From positions 1 through 64,000 of the forward strand of contig JAOUDZ010000017.1 in the NCBI GenBank assembly GCA_029858965.1: a stretch of DNA of 64,000 bases, read 5' to 3'. Made by a program: the position numbers and the translations under genes. Positions 33,424 through 43,068 of this stretch are shown one piece after another. The notes beneath the pieces were generated by a model. The model was not told the origin of the DNA. It saw nothing but the letters and a program-made list of their open reading frames with translations, and did no database searches. The stretch is from Cyclobacteriaceae bacterium. GTDB taxonomy: Bacteria > Bacteroidota > Bacteroidia > Cytophagales > Cyclobacteriaceae. Within the stretch, counting starts at the first letter, position 1. Each line of letters opens with the position of its first letter.

Positions 33424-35998
33424 CAAGACCTTTTGTTCGGTAAAAGATATCGAAATTGTCTTTCGTTATGACAAAGCTATGGAATTTATGGTTCCTTAAT
33501 TCGGTGAGTGTGGAAAGCTTTTCGTTGAATGTTCTTATGTACTCAAGAGCTGAGCTTACCCTCGGCAGATCAGCAATAAGGATTAGGGTATACTCATCGC
33601 TCAACGATAAAGTGCTGGTTTTCAGATTAAGGTCATTAAAGTAGTTCTTGTTGAAATTTTCGAGTACAGATGAACCCGTTGAGCCAATATTTTCTTCTTG
33701 TTTGTATGCCAAAATGAAATAGTGAGGCTCCTCCAGTGAACGGATATACTGGATTCCCTTTGTTTGTTCCTGTTTTTCCTGAAACTCACGCGACGCTCCA
33801 AGAAGCTTTTTGGCATATTCTCCCAATTCACTTTCAGGATTTTGGCTGCTAAAACCATCAAGTAAATATTGGTACTTGTTAATATCCTCTGTCTTTCCTA
33901 CGATGAGAATTTTCAAAAGTTCAATATTTGGCGTGAACGATGTTGTGCCGAGCGCAGCGGCCCTAAGAAGCGTTTCATTAGCTGCATTGTATTCGCCCGC
34001 CGCAAAATATGAATATGCTGTATCGTAAATTGATTTTTGCTTTTCTGCAGCCTGGCTTGATTCTTTGAGGTAGTCGGGGTTGATCAGAATCTTGGCAAAG
34101 GTGGAGTTGGGATACTTTGTTTTTAATTGCAGTGCATAATCTTCAGACTTTGAACGGTCACTTTCTTTGAAGATAAGATACAGTTTATACAGGACTTCTG
34201 GTTCATATTTTGTTTCAGGAAACCGCTCCAGTAGTTTGTTATATGACAAAACTGCGTTTTCATTCTCGAGCAATTTGAAGTAATAAATATCACCTAAATT
34301 GAAGTAAGCATCTTCAATTTTTTGAAGGGCTTCATCTTTTTGTTCATCGGTTCTTGGAAGTTGTTTGCTGATTCGCATGTATTCGGCCTCAACCGGATCG
34401 GCAGGCGCAGCACTAACTTCTTCTTCTTGTCTAGGCTTGGCCAGGTCTTCACCAGTGACATTCCGGCTTGCGACAGCAGTGGATGATGACCTGAGGGATC
34501 TCCTCCAATTATCTTCCAGTGGTATATCACCCCATATGCGGTTGAATTCTGTTTGACCAAGTGCTACCGCCGATGGATTTCCGAAATACCAGGTTGAAGA
34601 TTCATCTGAGGTCGCGTTTTCATCAGCTCCAAAAACATTGTTGGTGTTTGATAGAATTTCGATCCGACTGGATCGCCTTTTCTTTTTCTTTCCTGCATTC
34701 AATTCTGCCAATAGTTTCTTAGCCTGTAATGAAGAATCAATTCTGGCACGAAGGCCCAGTGAATCTAAATCGGCCATGGCCAACAGGCTATCCTGCCACT
34801 TGATGGTATTAAGATTCTTGACGAAGTCATCAAGAATTTCTTTCCGGTCTTTTATCGCCTTAAAGCCTTCATAATCTGGTGGCAATGCAGCGACGGCGCT
34901 GTCATAGTAGGCTTGAGAAAGTTCATAGTTGCGTAAAGTGTCATAATATATTTCCCCCAAACGCAAGTAGGATTCGCCATCAATTCTTTTGTTCGTTCCT
35001 TCCCGAATGGATTTGTTAAAATTTGTGATGGCTGCTGCCAGATTTTTCTGTTTAAGTTCAAACAAACCCATCTCATGATATATCTTGTCCTTGAACTCTT
35101 TGTTTTTACTATCCTTCAAAAGTTTACGGAATGACTTAAGTGCAGCATTTACGCTCTTGCTCCGTGAGATTTCTGTTACCTGCGCGAGATATAGACGAGC
35201 GTAAAAATCAACCTCATATTCCGGATTAGTGGCCAGGCATTTCCTGTAAAAGTTATAAGCTTCAGCTTCAAAACCAAGCTTTTGATAAACCTGACCAATA
35301 ATAAAGTAAATTCTACCGGGTCTGTCCTTTTTGGACAGGAGCGGTGCCACCTCCGTTAAATTGCGTACTACGTAGTCATAATCAACTTGCTCCTGATAGA
35401 AATATGCCTTTTCCAGCAACAGATTCTTTTTGTTTGCTTTGTTGAGTTTTTCTTTTTCGACAAAATCAATTGCAGCCTGACCATTATTGTATTCCTGATG
35501 TTCGGTGAAGGTCCTAACCAGCTGAATAATGGCTTGATGCCTCGCGTTGGGGTCTTCGCTTTTGGTATTGACAAACTTAAGCGTCTGAATAGCATTACCA
35601 AAGTCTAAGCTGTATAACCTTGCTTTGCCTACAATAATGTATGCATCGTCCACCCATTTACTATTTGGGTGACGTTGAATTGCCAAAGAGGCCATTTTTA
35701 TAGCTTCCTGAACTTCCTTATCATATCCGCTGGCTAATGAGGAATCTATTTTTGGATACAGACGAAGGATTTTCCCATAGTCATCATTGAGGCTGGACCA
35801 GAGGGTTTGCTCAATCTTGCGGATTTCGTCACGAGCATAATAATATCCATTGTAATGTGCCGTTGTATTGTGATAGGCTTTGCTCGTCCAGCTGTTTTTT
35901 TCGGATGAACATGCCCCCAGGCATAGGATTAAGGCGATTATCAGTATGGAATAACAGAAATCCTTCAAGCAGTGTGGATTGTAATGGTTAAAACGCAA
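33377..35998 (-). CDS. PorW/SprE-like TPR lipoprotein of the type IX secretion system
   Basis: An 873-aa outer-membrane lipoprotein with lipobox LGAC (Cys about 30). The conserved SprE/PorW beginning follows (SKAYHNTTAHYNGYYYARDEI), then many TPR-like helical repeats (about 85-430 and 540-720) split by a low-complexity, basic then acidic linker (KKKRRSSRIEI onward). PorW/SprE is required for T9SS function and links the trans-envelope parts in other species. The start is TTG 35998, as no in-frame ATG or GTG precedes the lipobox. It is divergent from the M23 gene. Confidence 0.85.
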   Translation of the reverse strand: MRFNHYNPHCLKDFCYSILIIALILCLGACSSEKNSWTSKAYHNTTAHYNGYYYARDEIRKIEQTLWSSLNDDYGKILRLYPKIDSSLASGYDKEVQEAIKMASLAIQRHPNSKWVDDAYIIVGKARLYSLDFGNAIQTLKFVNTKSEDPNARHQAIIQLVRTFTEHQEYNNGQAAIDFVEKEKLNKANKKNLLLEKAYFYQEQVDYDYVVRNLTEVAPLLSKKDRPGRIYFIIGQVYQKLGFEAEAYNFYRKCLATNPEYEVDFYARLYLAQVTEISRSKSVNAALKSFRKLLKDSKNKEFKDKIYHEMGLFELKQKNLAAAITNFNKSIREGTNKRIDGESYLRLGEIYYDTLRNYELSQAYYDSAVAALPPDYEGFKAIKDRKEILDDFVKNLNTIKWQDSLLAMADLDSLGLRARIDSSLQAKKLLAELNAGKKKKRRSSRIEILSNTNNVFGADENATSDESSTWYFGNPSAVALGQTEFNRIWGDIPLEDNWRRSLRSSSTAVASRNVTGEDLAKPRQEEEVSAAPADPVEAEYMRISKQLPRTDEQKDEALQKIEDAYFNLGDIYYFKLLENENAVLSYNKLLERFPETKYEPEVLYKLYLIFKESDRSKSEDYALQLKTKYPNSTFAKILINPDYLKESSQAAEKQKSIYDTAYSYFAAGEYNAANETLLRAAALGTTSFTPNIELLKILIVGKTEDINKYQYLLDGFSSQNPESELGEYAKKLLGASREFQEKQEQTKGIQYIRSLEEPHYFILAYKQEENIGSTGSSVLENFNKNYFNDLNLKTSTLSLSDEYTLILIADLPRVSSALEYIRTFNEKLSTLTELRNHKFHSFVITKDNFDIFYRTKGLDEYLQFFEKNYPTKD

Positions 35999-36062
35999 AA
36001 AACCTGAATTCCATATTTTAGTAAGCCGGAATATCTAATTTTACGCAAAAAAGCGGAATATC

Positions 36063-36923
36063 TTGAAACCCAAAAAGACATTATCAAACTGGTTAACAAC
36101 CCGGTATCAACTCATCATCCGCAACGAAGAAAATTTCGCTGAAAAGACCAGTTTAGGTTTTACTTACTCGAAAGTAATTCTTTTTTCAGTGATTGTCTTC
36201 ACTGGCCTTTTTGTACTGAGTATGTTTATGTCGAAGACAATTCTCGCAAAATGGTTCGATCCAAAACATGAGCAAATGGTGTTGAATCAGCAACTTTTTG
36301 AACTTGCTCAGAAAGTTGATTCCCTTGGATTGGAGGTTGATCGAAAGGATCAGTTCATTGCAAATTTTCAACGCGTGCTCAGTGGCGACACCAGCAACTT
36401 TCAAGATCCGGCGGAAGCCTTGCGAGGAGAAAATCAGCCCTTGTCACGGCCGGCGGATCTGAAGGCGTCTTCCACTGATTCTGTCTTCCGCAAGGAGTTT
36501 GAGCAATCAGATATGTCATTGATTTCGCTTAATTCAAAATATGGAGAATTGCAGGGGACGTTTTTCTACTCCCCGATAACAGGCTTCATCTCCGATCATT
36601 ACGAGGTAAAGAACGGTCATCTTGGCGTAGACGTTGTGGCTAAAGTCAATGAACCAATCAAATGTATAGCTGATGGCACTGTAATCTTTTCATCGTGGAC
36701 CCAGGATTCAGGTTACGTAATCATGGTGCAACATCGGGGTAATTTGATCTCGACCTATAAGCATAATGCCCAACTCTTAAAAAAAGTTGGTACCTTTGTC
36801 AACGGTGGAGAAATAATCTCTATTGTTGGCAATAGTGGAGAGCTCACGAATGGGCCACATCTGCACTTTGAATTGTGGTACAATGGGAACTCCTTGAATC
36901 CTGAAGAATTTGTCACTTTTTAA
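36063..36923 (+). CDS. M23 family (LytM-like) peptidase with membrane anchor
   Basis: A 286-aa inner-membrane-anchored protein: a short cytosolic N terminus with many charges, one helix (about 40-60), a helical or coiled-coil linker (about 72-105), and a C-terminal M23 domain. The zinc ligands HLGVD and HLHFE are both intact, so endopeptidase activity is possible. The start is TTG at 36063, as no other start precedes the anchor. Bactofilin follows after 11 bases; M23 peptidases and bactofilins often pair in cell-shape control. Confidence 0.9.
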   Translation: MKPKKTLSNWLTTRYQLIIRNEENFAEKTSLGFTYSKVILFSVIVFTGLFVLSMFMSKTILAKWFDPKHEQMVLNQQLFELAQKVDSLGLEVDRKDQFIANFQRVLSGDTSNFQDPAEALRGENQPLSRPADLKASSTDSVFRKEFEQSDMSLISLNSKYGELQGTFFYSPITGFISDHYEVKNGHLGVDVVAKVNEPIKCIADGTVIFSSWTQDSGYVIMVQHRGNLISTYKHNAQLLKKVGTFVNGGEIISIVGNSGELTNGPHLHFELWYNGNSLNPEEFVTF

Positions 36924-36934
36924 ATAATAATGTT

Positions 36935-37366
36935 ATGCTAACTTCGAAAGAACAAAAACGCGCAGCCGAAGAGATTAGCAACTCGAGCAACAACATCGGC
37001 AAGGGCACTTACCTGGAGGGCAACATTGAAACGTACGGTAATATTCGTATTGAAGGAAAGGTTACCGGAAACGTAAAGTCAAAATCCAAAGTGGCGCTCG
37101 GAACTTCATCTCAGGTGCAAGGAAATATTATGGCTCAAAATGCTGACATTGAAGGTGAGGTGAAAGGAAAAATTGAAATCACTGAACTGTTAGTTTTGAA
37201 GGCAACCTCCGTTATTAATGGAGATATTGTAACTGGCAAAATGGTGGTTGAGCCTGGTGCCGTTTTCAATGGTACCTGTAAAATGGGCGCTGTACTGAAA
37301 GACATTAAAATCGGCGATAATGGGCTTACAAGAGCCATCCCCCAACAGGAAGCTAAAACCATATAA
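36935..37366 (+). CDS. Bactofilin (polymer-forming cytoskeletal protein)
   Basis: A 143-aa protein with the bactofilin beta-helix: repeated short turns such as GKGTYLEGNIETYGNIRIEG and AQNADIEGEVKGKIEI, each with Gly-rich corners. The N-terminal tail is short and charged. Bactofilins form nucleotide-independent filaments and position cell-wall enzymes, which fits the adjacent M23 peptidase. The last 47 bases overlap the start of the AtpZ-like gene, coupling cytoskeleton and ATP synthase genes in one transcript. Confidence 0.92.
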   Translation: MLTSKEQKRAAEEISNSSNNIGKGTYLEGNIETYGNIRIEGKVTGNVKSKSKVALGTSSQVQGNIMAQNADIEGEVKGKIEITELLVLKATSVINGDIVTGKMVVEPGAVFNGTCKMGAVLKDIKIGDNGLTRAIPQQEAKTI

Positions 37367-37556
37367 CAACTACCTAAAATACAGTAGTCTTGGTATTCAA
37401 TTACTCGCTGCAATTTGTTTCTTTGGCTGGTTGGGTTACAAGTTGGACAGCTATCTTAAAATTGAATTCCCCGCCTTCATGCTGCTGTTCGGATTGGTTG
37501 CATTTGGTGGCATGATGTATCAGGTATACAGATCGATTAATCGCGACAATCCTTGA
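37320..37556 (+). CDS. AtpZ/AtpI-like ATP synthase accessory protein
   Basis: A 78-aa protein with two hydrophobic helices (about 20-42 and 47-70) and the AtpI/AtpZ-type YLKYSSLGIQLLAAICFFGWLGYKLD pattern, cited as GIQLLAAICFFGWLGYKLD. These proteins help c-ring assembly or Mg/Ca supply for F-type ATP synthase. The ATG lies inside bactofilin and the stop overlaps the next start. Position upstream of atpB supports the assignment. Confidence 0.8.
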   Translation: MGLQEPSPNRKLKPYNNYLKYSSLGIQLLAAICFFGWLGYKLDSYLKIEFPAFMLLFGLVAFGGMMYQVYRSINRDNP

Positions 37557-37927
37557 TTCGGTTTGGTATAGTGTTGATTGTATCTGCCCTGGTTGTGGGC
37601 GGATTAACCTGGGGCGCTTATGCGCTGCAATGGATTGATCAATTCCCTTCTTTTTTTTATCAGACGCTGATTTTTCTGGTTTTCAGTACCACTACGATTT
37701 TTGCATACCTGCATAAGATAAATAAGCCGGACTTTTTTGTTCAGCTTTATCTGCTCACCATGGCGGTAAAGCTTTTGGCATATGGCGCCTATAATCTTAT
37801 TATGATTATTAAGGATAATGTTGGCGCTTCCGTAAATGTGGTTTTTTTTATGATGCTGTATGTCATTTTTACCGTACTTGAAATTGCATTTTTATACAGG
37901 AAAATTGCGGGTTCTACATCGGCATAA
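37553..37927 (+). CDS. Small four-helix membrane protein upstream of atpB
   Basis: A 124-aa protein with four hydrophobic helices and few charges. It starts on TTG 37553, overlapping the preceding stop (TTGA); no ATG is available in the first helix. Such a protein is usual between AtpZ and atpB in Bacteroidetes and corresponds in place to AtpI, though sequence similarity is weak. The role is inferred only from place. A predicted atpB promoter lies right after it. Confidence 0.65.
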   Translation: MIRFGIVLIVSALVVGGLTWGAYALQWIDQFPSFFYQTLIFLVFSTTTIFAYLHKINKPDFFVQLYLLTMAVKLLAYGAYNLIMIIKDNVGASVNVVFFMMLYVIFTVLEIAFLYRKIAGSTSA

Positions 37928-37975
37928 AAGGTGCCAAATTTTTTTTAAAACATTTTTTTCTGGACCATTAATTAA

Positions 37976-37983
37976 TACCTTTG
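37976..37983 (+). promoter_or_regulatory. Predicted -7 element for the atp operon (TACCTTTG)
   Basis: TACCTTTG at 37976-37983 matches TAnnTTTG exactly, downstream of a T-rich stretch. Transcription would begin near 37989, about 29 bases before the atpB ATG. The -33 is imperfect. It would allow atpB onward to be transcribed independently of the bactofilin group. Confidence 0.48.
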
Positions 37984-38017
37984 CGCTCGTATCGAAAAAC
38001 CCTGAATTTAGCCCTGA

Positions 38018-39064
38018 ATGAGCGTATTCTTAAGTCTTGCCAAGCGATTTCCGAGCCTGATTATCCTTTTGCTATTATTCATGCCGGCCGCTGTTTCAGC
38101 ATTTCAGGATTCGCATCCCGTGGCAGAGGATGTCGTTTTGGAGGAAAGGGAGTTTGATGCCAGCGCGGTCATCCTGCATCACGTTATGGATGATCACATT
38201 TGGCACCTCTGGGACCATGGCGGCACCATCTACCTGCCTGTCATAGTCTATTCTGCTGAAAAAGGTCTTGCAGTATTCTCATCACACAACTTTTATGACG
38301 AACATCATAATACGGTAGAATACAGAGGATATAAGCTCGATCACAATCATATTTATATGGTGGAAACAGGTAAGGCAGTGCTTGACCTTTCTATTACCAA
38401 GAATGTGGCGATGTTGCTCATTAATGCAACCGTTCTGCTGTTGGTGCTTGCAGCGGTGGGGAGAGGGTACAAGAAGAACAAAGGAAAGGCGCCAAGTGGG
38501 ATTCAGTCATTCTTTGAGCCTGTAATTGTTTTTGTTCGCGATGAAATTGTAAAACCAAATATCGGGCGTCACTACGAGAAGTATATGCCTTACCTGCTCA
38601 CGCTGTTCTTTTTCATTATGTTTGGCAATCTGCTTGGATTACTTCCAGGGGCGGCAAACTTAACCGGCAACATTGCTGTTACGCTTACCCTGGCTGTACT
38701 GACATTCATCATTACGAATGTAAAAGGAAACAGGGGTTATTGGTCCCATATCTTCTGGACCCCAGGTGTACCGTTACCACTGAGAATTGTTATTCTTCCG
38801 GTTGAAATTATCGGCATGTTCACGAAGCCTTTTTCACTTACTATTCGGCTTTTTGTGGCCATTACGGCTGGGCATATTGTGTTACTTAGTCTTATTAGTT
38901 TGGCTTTCATCCTAAAAAGTATTGGGGTTGGTGTGATTTCAAGTTTGGTTGTTGTTTTCATAAATCTTATTGAAATCTTGGTTGCTGTCATCCAGGCATA
39001 TGTATTTACATTGTTTTCAGCATTATACATTGGCATGGCTACAGCAGAAGCCGAACATCATTAA
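38018..39064 (+). CDS. atpB: F0F1 ATP synthase subunit a
   Basis: Membrane proton-channel subunit. The 348-aa protein is longer than E. coli subunit a because of an N-terminal signal-like helix and an extra periplasmic domain rich in His (about 28-120), typical of Bacteroidetes. The channel core contains the essential Arg in KPFSLTIRLFVAITAGH and the C-terminal helix with VAVIQAYVFTLFSALYIG. It is first of atpB-E-F-H-A-G. Confidence 0.96.
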   Translation: MSVFLSLAKRFPSLIILLLLFMPAAVSAFQDSHPVAEDVVLEEREFDASAVILHHVMDDHIWHLWDHGGTIYLPVIVYSAEKGLAVFSSHNFYDEHHNTVEYRGYKLDHNHIYMVETGKAVLDLSITKNVAMLLINATVLLLVLAAVGRGYKKNKGKAPSGIQSFFEPVIVFVRDEIVKPNIGRHYEKYMPYLLTLFFFIMFGNLLGLLPGAANLTGNIAVTLTLAVLTFIITNVKGNRGYWSHIFWTPGVPLPLRIVILPVEIIGMFTKPFSLTIRLFVAITAGHIVLLSLISLAFILKSIGVGVISSLVVVFINLIEILVAVIQAYVFTLFSALYIGMATAEAEHH

Positions 39065-39120
39065 AATGAATTAAAGATTTCCTTGCCCTGAATTGTAGGG
39101 GTGCGGTTTGTTTCACTTAA

Positions 39121-39378
<258 letters not shown>

Positions 39379-39384
39379 AAGCTA

Positions 39385-39430
39385 CAAGAACTTGCCTAAG
39401 GCGATGGGCCGGGCAAGCTCTTGATTTTTG
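39385..39430 (+). terminator. Intercistronic stem-loop between atpE and atpF
   Basis: CAAGAACTTGCC (39385-39396) pairs with GGCAAGCTCTTG (39412-39423) with one mismatch across a 15-base loop, and is followed by ATTTTTG. It resembles a weak terminator or RNA-stabilising hairpin. By reducing read-through or protecting the upstream mRNA it could raise atpE product over the single-copy subunits. Confidence 0.6.
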
Positions 39431-39450
39431 ACAACTTATAAATTGATACA

Positions 39451-39945
39451 ATGGAACTTCTTACCCCCGGTACTGGCCTTATCATCTGGCAAACATTCGT
39501 GTTTGTGCTCCTTGTATTTCTGCTTGCAAAGGTAGCCTGGAAACCAATTTTAAGCGCATTAAAAGAAAGGGAGACTTCTATACAGGAATCACTTGATACG
39601 GCGGAAAAAGCGCGACAGGAGATTGCCGTGCTTAAGGCCGATAATGAAAATTTATTGAAGCAGGCCCGTGAAGAACGTGATAAAATGTTGCGCGACGCGC
39701 GTGACGCGTCCAATCGGATGAAAGAAGAGGCACAATTAGCCGCAAAAAAATCTGCCGAAAAAATAATTGAAGATGCTCGCATTGCGATTGGCATTGAAAA
39801 ACAGGCCGCACTTAAGGAGATAAAAATTCAAGTGGCAAATTTTTCACTCGAAATCGCCGAAAAGTTATTAAGAGAAAATCTTTCCAACGACAAAGCGCAG
39901 AAAGAATTGGTACAGCGTTATATCACAGACTTAAAAGTTAACTAA
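39451..39945 (+). CDS. atpF: F0F1 ATP synthase subunit b
   Basis: Peripheral stalk subunit, 164 aa: an N-terminal helix (about 8-27, FVFVLLVFLLAKVAWKPI), then a long charged coiled coil with AEKARQEIAVLKADNENLLKQ-like text. The position after atpE and the length are standard. Confidence 0.95.
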   Translation: MELLTPGTGLIIWQTFVFVLLVFLLAKVAWKPILSALKERETSIQESLDTAEKARQEIAVLKADNENLLKQAREERDKMLRDARDASNRMKEEAQLAAKKSAEKIIEDARIAIGIEKQAALKEIKIQVANFSLEIAEKLLRENLSNDKAQKELVQRYITDLKVN

Positions 39946-39948
39946 CCC

Positions 39949-40509
39949 ATGGTCGACTCGCGCGCTGCTTCCCGGTACGTCAAATCTCTCCTTGGCCTTG
40001 CAGTAGAGAAAAATGTGTTAGAATCTGTGCACAGTGACATGCTACTATTTGCAAAAGTTTGCGATGAGAACAGGGCGTTTGAACTTATGCTCAGGAATCC
40101 GATTATTAAACACGATAAGAAGCACGAAATTCTTCAGAAGCTTTTTGCAGGCAAGGTTAATGCAATGACGTTGGCGATATTCGGAATCCTTACACGCAAG
40201 AATCGCGAACCCCTGCTGCCGGGTATCGCAAAAGGATTTCATGCAGCATATAATATCTATAATGGCATTGGCAGGGCCTTCATAATTACGGCCACACCAC
40301 TTGATAACCTGCTCAGAACCGAGTTTGAAAACATTGGTAAGCAATTAAGTGCCCAAGAAAAGATAGAGTTGACAGAGAAGGTTGACAGAGAAATGATCGG
40401 GGGTTTTGTTTTGAATGTAGGTGATCGGCAGATAGATGCTTCGATTAAGAATAAGTTAAGAACACTGAAAGTTAAGTTCAGTGATAACCCATATATAAAG
40501 GAATTTTAA
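39949..40509 (+). CDS. atpH: F0F1 ATP synthase subunit delta
   Basis: Connects the peripheral stalk to F1. The 186-aa protein has the N-terminal helical bundle ([19 protein letters not shown]) and the C-terminal conserved [22 protein letters not shown]. It starts three bases after the atpF stop, so translation is probably coupled. Confidence 0.95.
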   Translation: MVDSRAASRYVKSLLGLAVEKNVLESVHSDMLLFAKVCDENRAFELMLRNPIIKHDKKHEILQKLFAGKVNAMTLAIFGILTRKNREPLLPGIAKGFHAAYNIYNGIGRAFIITATPLDNLLRTEFENIGKQLSAQEKIELTEKVDREMIGGFVLNVGDRQIDASIKNKLRTLKVKFSDNPYIKEF

Positions 40510-40523
40510 TCTCTAGAAAAGAC

Positions 40524-42104
40524 ATGGCAGAGATCAGACCAGAAGAAGTATCGGCAATTTTACGTGAACAACTCTCACAGGCCAGGACCGAGGCCCAACT
40601 CGAAGAGGTGGGTACTGTGCTTACAGTAGGTGATGGTGTTGCACGAATTTACGGACTTACCCAAGTCCAGGCAGGTGAGTTGATTGAGTTTGAATCAGGA
40701 CTCAGAGCGTTGGTGCTTAATCTTGAGGAAGACAACGTAGGGGCAGTATTGCTTGGAGAATCCAAAGGCATAAAAGAAGGTGATACCGTGAAGCGTACGG
40801 GCAAGATTGCTTCAGTCGATGTCGGGAATGGTATGCTGGGAAGAGTCGTTGATACCCTGGGGAAACCCATTGATGGAAAAGGGCCGCTTGCTGGTCAGCT
40901 TTACGATATGCCATTGGAACGAAAAGCACCCGGCGTAATTTTCAGACAACCTGTAAATGAACCCTTGCAAACCGGTATTAAGGCCATCGACTCAATGATC
41001 CCTATTGGTCGTGGTCAGCGTGAGCTGATTATCGGCGACCGTCAGACTGGTAAAACGGCCGTTGCACTTGATACTATTGTCAACCAAAAAGAATTCTACG
41101 AAAAGGGAGAACCTGTTTTCTGTATTTATGTAGCCATTGGGCAAAAAGCATCTACGGTGGCAAACGTATCGGCGGCTTTGGAAAAAGCCGGGGCACTTCC
41201 ATACACCGTTATTGTCTCGGCCTCTGCGGCTGACCCTGCTCCAATGCAATTCTTTGCTCCGTTTACAGGTGCAGCCATTGGAGAATTTTTCCGCGATACC
41301 GGCCGGCCGGCATTGGTGATCTATGATGATCTGTCTAAACAAGCGGTTGCATATCGCGAAGTTTCTTTGTTGCTTAGAAGACCTCCCGGACGCGAAGCGT
41401 ATCCAGGTGATGTGTTCTATCTTCACTCTCGCTTGCTGGAACGAGCGGCCAAAATCATCAACAATGATGAGATTGCAAAAAATATGAATGATCTGCCAGC
41501 TTCAATTAAGCACCTGGTTAAGGGCGGCGGCTCACTTACAGCCCTTCCAATCATTGAGACCCAGGCTGGAGATGTTTCTGCTTATATACCTACCAACGTA
41601 ATATCTATTACGGATGGACAAATATTCCTTGAGACAAACCTCTTTAACGCCGGTATCCGACCTGCCATCAATGTGGGTATTTCGGTTTCTCGTGTGGGTG
41701 GATCAGCTCAAATTAAATCCATGAAGAAAGTGGCGGGTACCCTCAAGTTGGACCAGGCCCAGTTTAGGGAATTGGAGGCCTTCGCAAAATTTGGTTCTGA
41801 TCTTGATGCAGCGACAAAGCTTACTATTGAGCGCGGACGCAGAAATACAGAGATCTTGAAACAGGATCAATACGCGCCCGTTCCCGTGGAGGAACAGGTA
41901 GCAATTATCGCCGCATCTACAAGAGGCTACATGGATAAAGTTCCTGTAAATAAAGTTAAGCAGTTTGAGAAAGAACTAATTGAACTGATGCGTGCCAGTC
42001 ATCGCACCGTGCTGGATAACCTGCGTGCGGGAAAATTTGATGATGCTGATTTGGATGTCATTAAGAAATTATCCTCGGACATATCCTCTAAGTTTGCTAT
42101 CTAA
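40524..42104 (+). CDS. atpA: F0F1 ATP synthase subunit alpha
   Basis: Non-catalytic nucleotide-binding F1 subunit, 526 aa. Walker A is [13 protein letters not shown], followed by [32 protein letters not shown], cited by [11 protein letters not shown] and [12 protein letters not shown]. The catalytic Arg region [11 protein letters not shown] is present. Intact and in normal order, before atpG. Confidence 0.98.
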   Translation: MAEIRPEEVSAILREQLSQARTEAQLEEVGTVLTVGDGVARIYGLTQVQAGELIEFESGLRALVLNLEEDNVGAVLLGESKGIKEGDTVKRTGKIASVDVGNGMLGRVVDTLGKPIDGKGPLAGQLYDMPLERKAPGVIFRQPVNEPLQTGIKAIDSMIPIGRGQRELIIGDRQTGKTAVALDTIVNQKEFYEKGEPVFCIYVAIGQKASTVANVSAALEKAGALPYTVIVSASAADPAPMQFFAPFTGAAIGEFFRDTGRPALVIYDDLSKQAVAYREVSLLLRRPPGREAYPGDVFYLHSRLLERAAKIINNDEIAKNMNDLPASIKHLVKGGGSLTALPIIETQAGDVSAYIPTNVISITDGQIFLETNLFNAGIRPAINVGISVSRVGGSAQIKSMKKVAGTLKLDQAQFRELEAFAKFGSDLDAATKLTIERGRRNTEILKQDQYAPVPVEEQVAIIAASTRGYMDKVPVNKVKQFEKELIELMRASHRTVLDNLRAGKFDDADLDVIKKLSSDISSKFAI

Positions 42105-42125
42105 CATGTTGACTATAGTGAACAC

Positions 42126-43016
42126 ATGGCCAATTTAAAAGAAGTAAAAAACCGGATAGCTTCTGTTGTAAGTACACAGCAGATTACCAAAGCCATGAAA
42201 ATGGTGGCGGCAGCCAAATTGCGAAAATCACAAGAAAGGGTTACGCAAATGCGTCCTTATGCGTCGAAGCTTGATGCTATTTTACGAAACCTTTCGCAAG
42301 CCCAAACCTCAGGTGATGGAGATAAATGGTATAGCCAGATTCGCGAAGAGAAACGAATCCTGATTGTTGCTGTTAGTTCGGACAGGGGTCTGTGCGGGTC
42401 GTTTAATAGTACCGTATTTAAGGGTGTTGCGCGACTTATTCAGGATAAGTATGAAATACAGCACAAAAAGGGGAATGTTATCATCATGCCCATTGGGAGA
42501 AAATCTGCCGAATACTTCGTGAAGCGAAAATTTGAAGTGTTGAATCAGTACGTTAGCCTATTCGGTAATCTGAATTTTGAGAATGCTTCGATTGCGACAG
42601 ATACGATCATAAAATCATTCAGGAATGGTGAATTTGACAAAGTTGAAGTGGTATACAACGAATTCAAGAATGTTGCCACGCAAATTCTAAGAAGAGAGCA
42701 GCTATTGCCAGTCCTGCTGCCTACTGAAACTAACGTAACCAGCACAAACCCCATCGATTACATATATCAGCCGAGTCAGGAAGAAATTATTGTAGAAATG
42801 ATTCCGAATTCGCTGAAGGTCCAGCTATTTAAGGCATTGTTGGATTCTAACGCAGCCGAAAATGGTGCGCGCATGACCGCTATGGATAAGGCTACTGAGA
42901 ACGCAGGGGATTTGTTAAAGGAACTGCGGTTGAGCTATAATCGATCCAGGCAGGCCGCTATCACCAAAGAGATTCTTGAAATCGTTGGTGGTGCTGAAGC
43001 CTTGAAGTCGGCATAA
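42126..43016 (+). CDS. atpG: F0F1 ATP synthase subunit gamma
   Basis: Central rotor shaft, 296 aa. The N-terminal helix NRIASVVSTQQITKAMKMVAAAK and the C-terminal MTAMDKATENAGDLLKELRL with YNRSRQAAITKEILEIVGGA are diagnostic. The operon stops here: neither beta (atpD) nor epsilon (atpC) follows. A terminator with T tract lies 22 bases beyond the stop. Confidence 0.97.
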   Translation: MANLKEVKNRIASVVSTQQITKAMKMVAAAKLRKSQERVTQMRPYASKLDAILRNLSQAQTSGDGDKWYSQIREEKRILIVAVSSDRGLCGSFNSTVFKGVARLIQDKYEIQHKKGNVIIMPIGRKSAEYFVKRKFEVLNQYVSLFGNLNFENASIATDTIIKSFRNGEFDKVEVVYNEFKNVATQILRREQLLPVLLPTETNVTSTNPIDYIYQPSQEEIIVEMIPNSLKVQLFKALLDSNAAENGARMTAMDKATENAGDLLKELRLSYNRSRQAAITKEILEIVGGAEALKSA

Positions 43017-43029
43017 GATTTTAAACACA

Positions 43030-43037
43030 TACCTTTG
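43030..43037 (+). promoter_or_regulatory. Predicted -7 element overlapping the atp terminator region
   Basis: TACCTTTG at 43030-43037 is an exact TAnnTTTG match placed just before the atpG terminator hairpin. Initiation near 43043 would fall inside the hairpin's left arm, so a new transcript would carry only the right arm and not terminate. It would give the 43069 gene a leader of about 25 bases. Confidence 0.45.
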
Positions 43038-43068
43038 AAGTCTCCTGTGTCATTGGGAGACTTTTTTT
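43038..43068 (+). terminator. Terminator of the atp operon
   Basis: AAGTCTCC (43038-43045) pairs with GGAGACTT (43056-43063), loop of ten bases, followed by a T run to 43068. The T run touches the ATG of the next gene at 43069. Confidence 0.8.
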
